Shown piece by piece: positions 38,456-47,015 of a DNA stretch of 64,000 nucleotides. The notes under the pieces were generated by a model. The model was given only the letters and a program-made list of their open reading frames with translations, did no database searches and was not told the DNA's origin. Positions within the stretch are counted from its first letter, which is position 1. Each line of letters begins with the position of its first letter. A program made the position numbers and the translations under genes. Origin of the DNA: Polynucleobacter sp. UB-Piko-W3 (lineage in GTDB: Bacteria; Pseudomonadota; Gammaproteobacteria; Burkholderiales; Burkholderiaceae); contig NZ_JACVPY010000002.1 of assembly GCF_018881635.1 (NCBI RefSeq), positions 1,198,525 to 1,262,524 on the forward strand, in the 5' to 3' direction.

Positions 38456-38920
38456 TCAACGAACCCATATCTGAGTTCTGCCCAGCAATGGAATGCCAAT
38501 ATAACCTCTTACCTCTAAAGTTTTATCGTTGACCATCGCGATCTTTACCTTATAAATTTCACCTTCTTCAGGATCCAAGATTTCACCACCAGACCAGTTT
38601 CCTGGGGCACCTCTTTTAAGCCCCTTCATGATGATCATTCCAACAATGGGTTTACCTTTTCGCTCATCCTTGCATAAATTGCAATGGGTAACCAAGGCCT
38701 CCCCTGGAGTCGGTATTAGCTCAGTAACCACTCCAATCAGCTCACCATTTTTTTCCTCTAATCGAATCAATGAACTAGGTTGATTTGTTTTTTCATCGAT
38801 TGTTTTCCAAACACCTAATACTGGGTCATTTGATTGTGCATTGCCATAGCTGGAAAAAATAGAAATACTCATAACCATATAGGTAGTCAGTTTTGCTATG
38901 TTTCGAATTAAATTGAGCAT
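38456..38920 (-). CDS. DUF2147 secreted protein
   Basis: 154 residues with a signal peptide (about 1-28, ending near GNAQS). The DUF2147 pattern is complete: GVWKTIDEKT, the paired CNLC, GGEILDPEEGEIYKVK and the C-terminal VRGYIGIPLLGRTQIWVR. The function of the family is unknown; members are small periplasmic beta-rich proteins. It is divergent from the broken MipA-like gene, 28 bases away. Confidence 0.85.
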   Translation of the reverse strand: MLNLIRNIAKLTTYMVMSISIFSSYGNAQSNDPVLGVWKTIDEKTNQPSSLIRLEEKNGELIGVVTELIPTPGEALVTHCNLCKDERKGKPIVGMIIMKGLKRGAPGNWSGGEILDPEEGEIYKVKIAMVNDKTLEVRGYIGIPLLGRTQIWVR

Positions 38921-38948
38921 AAAATTTTCAAAAGTGGTAGATTAAGTC

Positions 38949-39739
38949 ATGAATTCTGCGCTAAAAAAATTTACAAGCTTAATAGTGCTTTCATTGTTAT
39001 CAAGCCTACAACTAGTCTACGCCTCTAATAGCCCAGATGTAGATACTCCAAACGGATTACCAGATCACATTGTGGGTGATGTTGGAGTCGCTGTATACAG
39101 CACTAATTTGAATATTGGCAGCTATGGCCCTCAATCATCAGTCTTGCCCTATGGTTTTTTTGACTACCAGCGCTTTGCCATGCGTATTGATCAGCTAGCT
39201 TTAAAACCGCACCCGTTGGATTTGGGTTTCTTGAAATTGTAGGTAAGGTTGATCCTGACTCTTATCAGGTTAAATCAACAATCAACTCCCAAACGATCAA
39301 TAAGGGTTATCAAGCACCGATCGGCCTAGGAACCTTTCAAGATACTCCAATTGGAGCATTTTTTATCAATGCTTATCATGATTTTGGTAAGTCTAAAGGC
39401 AATCTCCTTGAGCTAAATTACTTTGGAGAGGTTGAGTTGATGAAAAAGGTCGTCCTCTATCCTCAAGTAGGCATAGAGCGGCAATCTAGCTCTTATGCTA
39501 ATTATTACTATAGCGTCACTCCTGAGCAGGCTCAGACTACTGGATACCGAACGTATTCAGCTTCTAGCTCAAACAACCCATTAGCAGGATTTTTACTTGA
39601 AATACCAGTAGTAGAAAATTGGTATCTTAATGTGTATGCCAAACGAAAATGGCTAGGTTCTGGAGTCAACAACAGCCCGGTCCTTACTCGCACATTTCAA
39701 GATACGATGTTTATGGCACTTGCTTATCGCTTCAAGTAA
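38949..39739 (+). pseudogene. MipA/OmpV-family outer-membrane protein, split by a -1 shift
   Basis: A signal peptide and N-terminal MipA segment (38949-39242) end at a TAG. The homologous continuation (GFGFLEIVGKVDPDSY onward) lies in the -1 frame and runs to 39739, ending in the barrel-type LAYRFK. The frames join at TTTAAAA (39200-39206): reading TTA AAA in frame 0 and then ACC in -1 gives an uninterrupted protein of about 263 residues. It is either a one-base loss in an A-run (or a sequencing error) or a -1 frameshift site. MipA proteins scaffold murein enzymes or respond to stress; the role here is unknown. Confidence 0.8.
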
Positions 39740-39740
39740 T

Positions 39741-40613
39741 TTACTCAACAACACGATTGCGAATTATTAATTCCTTGGCTTCTTTACTATATTTCTGAAG
39801 CCCTTCTTTCTTACTAAAAACCCCTTGTAGGAATTCCACAGTTTCATTTATCACTATTTCACGCTCGTTATCCAAGGTAATGATGTGATAAGAGCCTCCA
39901 AGCCAGACTAGTTTACAAGTTCCCGAGCTAATCGTTTTAGTAAGCCAGTCAATAGTTTGTGGCGCAACTACATCATCATCAATAGCACTAATAATTTGTA
40001 TGTCAGCTTTAAATTCAGGCAGTATTTTTTTTGTAAACCTAATGAGTCTTAAGGCTTGATATAAATGCTTTGCTGAAAGAGACGCTGATCCTACTTCAGT
40101 AGTCTCTTGCTCTAAGACTTGTTTAGCAACGCGTCGCCGAATCTCAGGATTACGTAAACCATAGGGTTCAGATTCTTTGTAGTGCCAATTTACAAATCCC
40201 AACTTGAAAACTAAATATAGCAATGGGTGGAACCAAGGCACGCTCCAACCGTCGAAAGCAAGCACAGGCGAGAGAGCGACAACTGGGATATTTTTTTGGT
40301 AATCTGCCTCATAAGCTATAGCTAGTGTTGCGCCCATGCTTAAACCAACAATGGCAACTTGCTCATGCTCTTCAAGCAATAAACTCACAACATGATCTAA
40401 TTGGGAAAGCCAAATATCGAATGAATCAAAGCCGCTCTTCGCGGAGTACCCTTCAATTCTAGGGATGCAAGATGAATGCCCTAAATTTTTGATCATTTTG
40501 GGAATAGACCCTAGCTCTAACATAGAGCCTTGTAACCCAGGCAGAAAAATTACTGCTGTACCAGTATTTCCTGGGGTAAACTCTTCGCAAAGCTGCGTTA
40601 ATCTATCAGACAT
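39741..40613 (-). CDS. Alpha/beta hydrolase (carboxylesterase-like)
   Basis: 290 residues, no signal peptide. The nucleophile is Ser92 in VGLSMGAT, the acid is in AIDDDVVAP and the His is in GGSYHIITLD near the C-terminus. The layout resembles Est30-type carboxylesterases or monoacylglycerol lipases. The substrate is unknown. It converges with the MipA-like gene 1 base away and diverges from the DUF4118 gene with almost no gap. Confidence 0.8.
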   Translation of the reverse strand: MSDRLTQLCEEFTPGNTGTAVIFLPGLQGSMLELGSIPKMIKNLGHSSCIPRIEGYSAKSGFDSFDIWLSQLDHVVSLLLEEHEQVAIVGLSMGATLAIAYEADYQKNIPVVALSPVLAFDGWSVPWFHPLLYLVFKLGFVNWHYKESEPYGLRNPEIRRRVAKQVLEQETTEVGSASLSAKHLYQALRLIRFTKKILPEFKADIQIISAIDDDVVAPQTIDWLTKTISSGTCKLVWLGGSYHIITLDNEREIVINETVEFLQGVFSKKEGLQKYSKEAKELIIRNRVVE

Positions 40614-40653
40614 ATAAATGATTAGTGGAAAGCATCAAAAGAGTGTAATCCAA

Positions 40654-41088
40654 ATGCAAATAAAAAACTCACGGGCATGGGCCCCTAACAGCCTCACTGG
40701 CTATGGATATGCAATACTTGCTACTCTAACTGCATTTTATGTTCGATATGAGCTACATCCTTTAATGCAAGCCCAACTTCCAGTACTGTTTTTTATATTC
40801 AGCACCACTTTAATTGCATACAGGCTCGGCTGGAAGCCTGCAGCAATTTCTAGCGGTTTAGGCCTAGCTTTGGCTTACTTTTTCTTTATACCCCCTTTTA
40901 ATAGTTTTGATTTACCCTCTACCAGTGACTTAGTCAATCTCATTGTTTACGTGATCCTATTTGTAACAATTATTTTTTTAATTGAAAGATTACAACGCGA
41001 GCGTTATCAAGCAATCTTAATTGCTCGTGTATCAGATTCACGGATGCAAATAATGTCTAAGCTAAGCTTAAAAAAAAGAAATCTCTAG
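40654..41088 (+). CDS. DUF4118 (KdpD-type) membrane module, stand-alone
   Basis: 144 residues from the ATG at 40654; an earlier in-frame ATG at 40618 is only 4 bases from the divergent gene start. It contains the four-helix DUF4118 membrane unit (YAILATLTAFYVRYELHP, IAYRLGWKPAAISSGLGLAL, FFIPPFNSF, LIVYVILFVTIIFLIERLQ) and about 30 basic residues after it. In sensor kinases this unit precedes PAS, GGDEF or kinase domains, none of which is present, so this is a truncated sensor or a free membrane module. Confidence 0.65.
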   Translation: MQIKNSRAWAPNSLTGYGYAILATLTAFYVRYELHPLMQAQLPVLFFIFSTTLIAYRLGWKPAAISSGLGLALAYFFFIPPFNSFDLPSTSDLVNLIVYVILFVTIIFLIERLQRERYQAILIARVSDSRMQIMSKLSLKKRNL

Positions 41089-41099
41089 TTACCGTATTA

Positions 41100-42257
41100 C
41101 TAGTTTGCAGCTAAACGCCATAGTGATGTGACCTCTTTAGACCTTGCACCATGCAGCGCATTTGTTTTATCAAACACCTTTTGATGCTGTGGTTTGGTAT
41201 CTAAACGAGCAATCACTTTCAAGCCAGCATCCTTAATCCAAGACAGCAATTCTGCTCTAGTTCGTAACCCTAGATGCTCGGCTAAATCAGAAAGAATGAG
41301 CCAGCCTTCACCGCCGGGTAATAAATGATCTTTTAATTTACTGAGAAAGCCCTTGAGCATCTGGCTCTCTGGGTCGTAGACAGCATGCTCAAGTGATGAG
41401 CTAGGTCTTGCTGGTAACCATGGTGGATTACAAACAATCAGCGCTGCTTTTTCTGCTGGGAATAAATTTGTCTTGAGGATTTCTATTTGTGAGGATAGAC
41501 CTAAGCGCGCGATATTTTCCTTAGCGCACGCTATAGCACGATCATCTTGATCTGTTGCAATAATCTTTTGAATATCTCGTATTGCCAATACTACGGATAG
41601 CACGGCTGTACCAACGCCAATATCAAAGGCGATAGAGCTCTTCTCAATAGCAGCAGGTAATGGCGCCTTCAGAACGAGCTCAATATATTCCCCTCGGATT
41701 GGGGAGAACACTCCATAGTGTGGATGAATGCGAATCTCTTCATCATCTCTCACCAAAACGGGTACACCCTTTTTGCGCCACTCATGAGCACTAATGACTC
41801 CCAGTAACTCCCTGAGAGATATGACATAGGGCTCGGCTTGGTCTCCATAGGCCTCAAAACAAGCTATAGCAACATCTGGCGCACGTCTTAATGAAATACT
41901 ATGATCAGCGTTAATGGGAATCAACACCATTCCCAAAATACGCGCCCTTTGAGATTGGGCTAGACGATGAAGATTAAAGATATCTAAAGGACTTTTTGTT
42001 TTTTCCTTTGCCACCCTGTCAACTCTAGTAGATTTCTTAGAGGGTTTATCGACCCTTCTCACTAGGGCCTGTAAGAGCTGCCTAGCATTCTGAAAGTCAC
42101 CCTGATAAAGTATCGCCGTACCTTCGCAAGCTAAGCGATATGCAATATCAGCCGTTAAAGTGTCATCAGCAATCTGAATTTTTTTATGCGGCGCAATCCC
42201 ATTTTCTGAATGCCACCTAGCGGAGCAAATTTGTCCGCCCTCGCTCCATTGGATCAT
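41100..42257 (-). CDS. Class I SAM-dependent methyltransferase with NPPW motif
   Basis: About 385 residues from the ATG at 42257, which AGGTGA precedes; a GTG at 42272 abuts the pirin stop. The C-terminal half has the SAM site (AFDIGVGTAVLSVVLA), the acidic ATDQDD and the catalytic VCNPPWLPARP, typical of N-methyltransferases acting on rRNA, tRNA or protein glutamine. The N-terminal 190 residues do not match a family I know. The substrate is unknown. It is probably co-transcribed with pirin. Confidence 0.8.
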   Translation of the reverse strand: MIQWSEGGQICSARWHSENGIAPHKKIQIADDTLTADIAYRLACEGTAILYQGDFQNARQLLQALVRRVDKPSKKSTRVDRVAKEKTKSPLDIFNLHRLAQSQRARILGMVLIPINADHSISLRRAPDVAIACFEAYGDQAEPYVISLRELLGVISAHEWRKKGVPVLVRDDEEIRIHPHYGVFSPIRGEYIELVLKAPLPAAIEKSSIAFDIGVGTAVLSVVLAIRDIQKIIATDQDDRAIACAKENIARLGLSSQIEILKTNLFPAEKAALIVCNPPWLPARPSSSLEHAVYDPESQMLKGFLSKLKDHLLPGGEGWLILSDLAEHLGLRTRAELLSWIKDAGLKVIARLDTKPQHQKVFDKTNALHGARSKEVTSLWRLAAN

Positions 42258-42272
42258 CGCTGAAGTGATCAC

Positions 42273-43127
42273 CTAAGTGACTACAAAACGATTATTTTGA
42301 TAATCATCAATAGCTTGCTCAATCTCGGCCTGTGTATTCATCACGAAAGGACCATGTTGCACGATGGGCTCATGCAAAGGCAAGGCTGCCAACACGATGA
42401 ACTGAGCGCCTGCTCCATCTGATTTCACCCTGAGTCGGTCGCCAGCACCCAGAACGATGGCGGCTTGTTTTGGCGCTACTTTCATAGGATCCCCTACTGC
42501 AAGATCGCCCCCATATACATAAATAAATGCATTGAGCTCTTGCGGGATACCATGCTCAAATTCCATAAGAGGCGGTAAATGCACATCCAAGAATAAGGGT
42601 TCTGTGGTGACTCCCTGAATGGGGCCCTGAACTTCATGGCCATCATGCTCATAAGAGCCAGCAATCACTTTCACTGAACCTCCATTAGCAAGAGCTAGGC
42701 TGGGAATATCTTCCACCTGAATATCTTGATAACCCGCAGGCTTCATCTTTTCTAAGGCAGGCAAATTAATCCATAACTGAAAGCCGCGCATAGCACCGCT
42801 TACTTGCTGTGGCATTTCTGAATGGATAATTCCGCGCCCAGCCGTCATCCACTGTACGCCGCCTGTCTTTAGATGACCTTTGTTGCCTAAATGATCTTCA
42901 TGCAACATGTGACCCTCGAGCATATAGGTCACCGTCTCAAAACCCCGGTGTGGATGTGCCGGAAATCCAGCAACATAGTCATTAGGATCATTGGATGAAA
43001 ACTCATCCAGCATTAAAAAGGGATCTAGCCTCGCTCGCTGCTGACCGCCAAAGCTTCGACGTAGTTTGACGCCAGCACCATCAGAGGTGGCAATACCAGG
43101 AATGATGGTTTGGATATTGCGGATCAT
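42273..43127 (-). CDS. Pirin-family cupin protein
   Basis: 284 residues with the two cupin halves of pirin. The metal site HPHRGFETVTYMLEGHMLHED and the MTAGRGIIHSEMP motif are clear. Bacterial pirins such as YhhW can act as quercetinases or bind regulators; the function here is not determined. It follows the CMD-family gene by 18 bases. Confidence 0.92.
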   Translation of the reverse strand: MIRNIQTIIPGIATSDGAGVKLRRSFGGQQRARLDPFLMLDEFSSNDPNDYVAGFPAHPHRGFETVTYMLEGHMLHEDHLGNKGHLKTGGVQWMTAGRGIIHSEMPQQVSGAMRGFQLWINLPALEKMKPAGYQDIQVEDIPSLALANGGSVKVIAGSYEHDGHEVQGPIQGVTTEPLFLDVHLPPLMEFEHGIPQELNAFIYVYGGDLAVGDPMKVAPKQAAIVLGAGDRLRVKSDGAGAQFIVLAALPLHEPIVQHGPFVMNTQAEIEQAIDDYQNNRFVVT

Positions 43128-43145
43128 ATTTTCAGTTTGACTAAA

Positions 43146-43697
43146 TTAGGCCGGGGGATGATCTTCTGGATTGACATCCAAGGCGATCAAGAAACGAGAC
43201 ACCATATTGTATGCAGCAATCACTGTTACCAATTCCACGGTATCGGTGCTACCAAGCTCTTTTTGCAAACGCTTCATTAACTCACTATCCACCTGAATAT
43301 TGCGGGTCATCTGAAAGGTTAAATCAGCCGCATCATTCTCTACTTGGGTAAATAGATTTCTGGGGAAGCTGGCTTGACCAATCAATCGGAGTCCTTGCAC
43401 TTGCTCCTCAGTACCACCCGCCTTTTTAAAAGGAGGAGCATGATGAAAGAACTCATACTCAGCACCATTGAGCACCGCTACACCACACATTGCTAACTCA
43501 CGTAACTTAGGATCTAAAGAGAGGTTATTGCGGATTTCACCAATAAAATGATTCCAGCCCTCAGCGATTGGTACGCTGTGTAAGAGCATACGATCTAAGT
43601 TAATAAATTGGCCGCCACGCCTTTTTCGAATAGCAGCAACCAGCTCAGCTGGCTCTGCTAAATCCATTGCTTGATAAGGAATTAAACGTTCAGACAT
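43146..43697 (-). CDS. Carboxymuconolactone decarboxylase-family protein
   Basis: 183 residues, helical, with the CMD motif (LRELAMCGVAVLNGAEYEFFHHAP): a Cys, a Glu and a HH pair, close to the AhpD-like E-x-x-C / H pattern though with a single Cys. It is not a certain decarboxylase; many members are peroxidases or unknown. It lies 9 bases after the binding-protein gene and so in the same operon as pirin. Confidence 0.82.
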   Translation of the reverse strand: MSERLIPYQAMDLAEPAELVAAIRKRRGGQFINLDRMLLHSVPIAEGWNHFIGEIRNNLSLDPKLRELAMCGVAVLNGAEYEFFHHAPPFKKAGGTEEQVQGLRLIGQASFPRNLFTQVENDAADLTFQMTRNIQVDSELMKRLQKELGSTDTVELVTVIAAYNMVSRFLIALDVNPEDHPPA

Positions 43698-43706
43698 AAG
43701 CGCTTT

Positions 43707-44708
43707 CTATTGGCTAGTTTCTTTAATATTGTTCTCAATCACAAACTTACCCCAAATACCAATTTGCTTACCAATGAAGTCACGGGCAGTTTCTGAAGAT
43801 CCGCCAATAATTTCAATTCCCTGAGATTTAAATTTTTCAGCAACTGCTGGGGTCTTCAAAGACTTGTTCAGGGCTTTATTCATGGCGTCCACAATTGCTG
43901 GCGGAGTTTTACCTGGTGCTAAGACTGCCCACCAAGCTGGAGCACTAAATCCAGGAAAGCCACTTTCAGCAACTGTTGGCACATTAGGTAAGCCTGAGAC
44001 TCTTTTGGTAGTTGTAATGACCAAAGGATTTAAGCTACCACTCTCAATATGAGGCTTCACCAAAAACTCTGAACCAATCGCTAACTGCACCTGTCCACCA
44101 AGCGCATCTTGCATTAAGGGGCCACCGCCACGGTATGGAATATGGTTCCAATCAAATCCTGCCTGCTTAGCAAGGCGCGCCATTGCTAGGTGCCCCAAGC
44201 TGCCAATACCAATGGAGCCATAACTAAATGGCTTGCCCGCCTTAGACATTTCTGCAAGTTGTTTGAAACTGGTAATACCTGAATTCTTACTTGCCACCAA
44301 CACCATCGGCGAGGTACCCACCAGAATGACAGGTGCAATATCTTTAATCGTGTCATAGGGAAGCTTGTCTTTAAGAGATGGATTCACGCCGTGGGTATCA
44401 AAGACTACTGCAAAGGTATATCCATCAGCATCGGCCCTAGTCATTGCGGAAGTGCCAATCACACCAGATGCGCCCCCAATATTTTCAACAATGACGTTTT
44501 GCTTTAATTCTGATTGCAAAGCAGGGGCCAAAACACGAGCTACTTGATCTACCGATCCACCAGGCGGAAATACCGCGATCAAACGAATTGGCTTTTGGGT
44601 AGGCCAAGTCCCCACCCCAGCAGTTTGAGCAATTGCAGAACTAGCAGCCCCCAAAGCAAATAGAGCTATAAATAAGATGCTTTTGGCCATTTTGGCTAGA
44701 TGCAGCAT
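43707..44708 (-). CDS. Tripartite tricarboxylate (Bug-type) solute-binding protein
   Basis: 333 residues. The signal peptide (ending SAIAQ) and Bug pattern are clear: WPTQKPIRLIAVFPPGGSVD, IVENIGGASGVIG, PYDTIKDIAPV, HIPYRGGGPLMQDALGGQV. It binds a carboxylic acid or aromatic acid in the periplasm. No TctA or TctB membrane gene is nearby, so its transporter is elsewhere or it acts as a sensor. Confidence 0.92.
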   Translation of the reverse strand: MLHLAKMAKSILFIALFALGAASSAIAQTAGVGTWPTQKPIRLIAVFPPGGSVDQVARVLAPALQSELKQNVIVENIGGASGVIGTSAMTRADADGYTFAVVFDTHGVNPSLKDKLPYDTIKDIAPVILVGTSPMVLVASKNSGITSFKQLAEMSKAGKPFSYGSIGIGSLGHLAMARLAKQAGFDWNHIPYRGGGPLMQDALGGQVQLAIGSEFLVKPHIESGSLNPLVITTTKRVSGLPNVPTVAESGFPGFSAPAWWAVLAPGKTPPAIVDAMNKALNKSLKTPAVAEKFKSQGIEIIGGSSETARDFIGKQIGIWGKFVIENNIKETSQ

Positions 44709-44796
44709 GGGTTGTCTCCTTTAAATAAGACCTCAAGATTACCACCCCCAAGGTGTATTTGCTCGATAATGATGGGGTAGCCCAAAGAGAGAAAAA

Positions 44797-45567
44797 ATGA
44801 AGTCGATTTTAAATATTGCTGCCTATTTATTTGTTAGCCTGGACGGCCTAACAGACTTGCGCGCCAAAATGCTGAACGAATGCAATAGCCGAGCACTTAA
44901 AGGCACCATTTTGCTCACTGGTGAGGGTATCAACCTTTTTTTAGCTGGCAAAGAGATAGATCTGCGTGGCTTTTTAGATTGGCTGCGCTCAGACCCGCGC
45001 TTTACACCTCTTGAAGCAAAAGAAAGCTGGTCAGAAGATCAACCGTTTAAGAAGATGTTGATCAAACTCAAAAATGAAATCATTCGCATGAATCATCCTG
45101 CGATTCGCCCTGAAGAAGGTCGCGCAAATTTTATTAAACCGAAGAAGCTACAAGAATGGCTTGATCGCGGTACCGATGACTTGGGCCGCCCAGTAGTCAT
45201 GATAGATACACGCAATGCGTTTGAAGTTGACTACGGTACTTTTGAAAATGCCCTGCACTTCAATATTGAAAAGTTCACCCAATTTCCGAAAGCCATTACT
45301 GCGCATAAAGAAGCGCTTGCAGATAAAACACTGGTGAGCTTTTGTACTGGCGGTATTCGTTGTGAAAAATCAGGTCTCTATATGCGGGAGATTGGTATGC
45401 AGCATAGCTACCAACTCGAGGGGGGCATTCTCAAGTATTTTGAGGAAGTAGGCTCTGCACATTACAAGGGTACTTGCTTTGTCTTTGATGAGCGCGAAGC
45501 TCTTGAGCCCACTCTCGATTCCATCCCAGTTGAGCACTCCATTCGGAAAAAGCTCAAGACGGGATAA
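44797..45567 (+). CDS. trhO: tRNA uridine(34) hydroxylase, rhodanese type
   Basis: 256 residues. An acylphosphatase-like N-terminal domain (LTGEGINLFLAG) is followed by a rhodanese domain with the active Cys183 in FCTGGIRCEKSG, the TrhO/YceA signature. It hydroxylates U34 of tRNAs to 5-hydroxyuridine. It is shorter at the C-terminus than E. coli YceA (about 350), lacking the Cys-rich tail. Confidence 0.92.
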   Translation: MKSILNIAAYLFVSLDGLTDLRAKMLNECNSRALKGTILLTGEGINLFLAGKEIDLRGFLDWLRSDPRFTPLEAKESWSEDQPFKKMLIKLKNEIIRMNHPAIRPEEGRANFIKPKKLQEWLDRGTDDLGRPVVMIDTRNAFEVDYGTFENALHFNIEKFTQFPKAITAHKEALADKTLVSFCTGGIRCEKSGLYMREIGMQHSYQLEGGILKYFEEVGSAHYKGTCFVFDEREALEPTLDSIPVEHSIRKKLKTG

Positions 45568-45572
45568 ATGAT

Positions 45573-45875
45573 TTAAGTTGACTTGCCCACTAAAGTCATA
45601 TGCTCCACATAGGGCGGCTTTGCAAAGAAGGGGCCCACAATGGCGCGCCAATCCGCAAAGGCGGTAGACCCCCGAAAATCGACTGTATGGTTCTCGAGAG
45701 TGTCCCAATAAATGAGTAATAAATAGCGGGATGGTCTTTCTATACTGTGATTTACCTTATAGCCCTTAAAGCCCTTTGCCTTGGAGATCACGGTATCCAC
45801 TCCCCGCAAAATAGCCTCTTCGAACTCTTTCTGCTTGGCTGGGTCAATTTCTATGTCGCAATGTTCCAAAATCAT
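45573..45875 (-). CDS. Antibiotic biosynthesis monooxygenase (ABM)-domain protein
   Basis: 100 residues, a single ABM ferredoxin-like domain (ILEHCDIEIDPAKQKEFEEA, LLIYWDTLENHTVDFRGS, and PYVEHMTLV at the end). Such small proteins act as cofactor-free monooxygenases or heme-linked enzymes; the role here is unknown. It is convergent with trhO. Confidence 0.8.
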   Translation of the reverse strand: MILEHCDIEIDPAKQKEFEEAILRGVDTVISKAKGFKGYKVNHSIERPSRYLLLIYWDTLENHTVDFRGSTAFADWRAIVGPFFAKPPYVEHMTLVGKST

Positions 45876-45966
45876 GGTATTTCCTTAATCGAATTAGATT
45901 GGTTATCAATAGTAAACTTACTCCATAAGATTACCTTAATACATCACAATAATCTGGACTTAAGAC

Positions 45967-46965
45967 ATGTCTAAAACTCGCAATCGGCCAATGCCGATTT
46001 TTTTATCTTTGATTGCCGTAATGGCGACCCTCGTTATTAGCTTGGGAGCCCAAGCTCAAAGTGCTACTAACTACCCCGTCAAACCCATCAAGTTAATAGC
46101 GCCAGTTGCTGCTGGTGGAGGTCTCGATAATATTGCTAGAGCGGTTGCAGAAAAACTCTCGCGCTCCCTAGGTCAAACAGTCGTCGTTGAAAATATGGGT
46201 GGTGGGGGTGGATCGATTGCATCCCAAGCAATTGCTAAAGCTCCAGCCGATGGTTACACCTTGATGATCGCCTACGTAGGCACCCATGGCACTAACCCTG
46301 CAGTACGTAAACTCCCTTACGACGCCATTAAGGACTTCACTCCTATTGGCATGATTGGCGCTACGCCGAATGTTTTAATCATCAATCCAGAATTACCAAT
46401 TAAAAACTTCAAAGAATTTTTAGATTACGCCAAAAAGAATCCCGCCAAACTCAGTTATGGCTCAGCAGGTCCCGGCACCCTTACTCATCTGGGTATGGAG
46501 CAGTTGAAATTAGCTGCGGGGATATTCATGGTGCATGTGCCTTATCGCGGTGTTGGCCCCGCTTATACAGACTTGTTGGCAGGGCAAACTCAAGCAATGT
46601 TCCCAACCCTGTTTGCAGCTCTGCCTTATATCAACTCAAATCGAGTCCGCGGCCTTGCTGTTACTGGAGCAAAGCGAAGTTCAGCAGCGCCCACTATCCC
46701 CACCTTTAAAGAGCTAGGTTATAGCGGTTTTGATGGTCAGCAATGGTATGGCTTAGTTGGCCCGGCTAATCTACCGCCTGCAATCGTTGCAAAATTAAAC
46801 ACAGAACTCAATCAAGTACTTGCCTTGCCTGACTTCTCCGAAAAAATGACGAGTGAGGCTATGACATTGATGCCAATGACTCCTCCACAATTTAGCAATT
46901 ACATCAAAGACGATATTGCACGCTGGGCCAAAGTGGCCAAAGATCGCCATATTGAAATTGATTAA
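45967..46965 (+). CDS. Tripartite tricarboxylate (Bug-type) solute-binding protein
   Basis: 332 residues. A signal peptide (ending LGAQAQS) and the Bug motifs (NYPVKPIKLIAPVAAGGGLDN, VVENMGGGGGSIASQ, PYDAIKDFTPIG, VPYRGVGPAYTDLLAGQ) are present. It precedes the MmgE/PrpD gene by 50 bases, suggesting it captures an organic acid fed to the enzymes downstream. Confidence 0.92.
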   Translation: MSKTRNRPMPIFLSLIAVMATLVISLGAQAQSATNYPVKPIKLIAPVAAGGGLDNIARAVAEKLSRSLGQTVVVENMGGGGGSIASQAIAKAPADGYTLMIAYVGTHGTNPAVRKLPYDAIKDFTPIGMIGATPNVLIINPELPIKNFKEFLDYAKKNPAKLSYGSAGPGTLTHLGMEQLKLAAGIFMVHVPYRGVGPAYTDLLAGQTQAMFPTLFAALPYINSNRVRGLAVTGAKRSSAAPTIPTFKELGYSGFDGQQWYGLVGPANLPPAIVAKLNTELNQVLALPDFSEKMTSEAMTLMPMTPPQFSNYIKDDIARWAKVAKDRHIEID

Positions 46966-47015
46966 CTCAATACACTTCATCTACCTCACTATTTTTTATA
47001 TTCACAGGAAATCAT

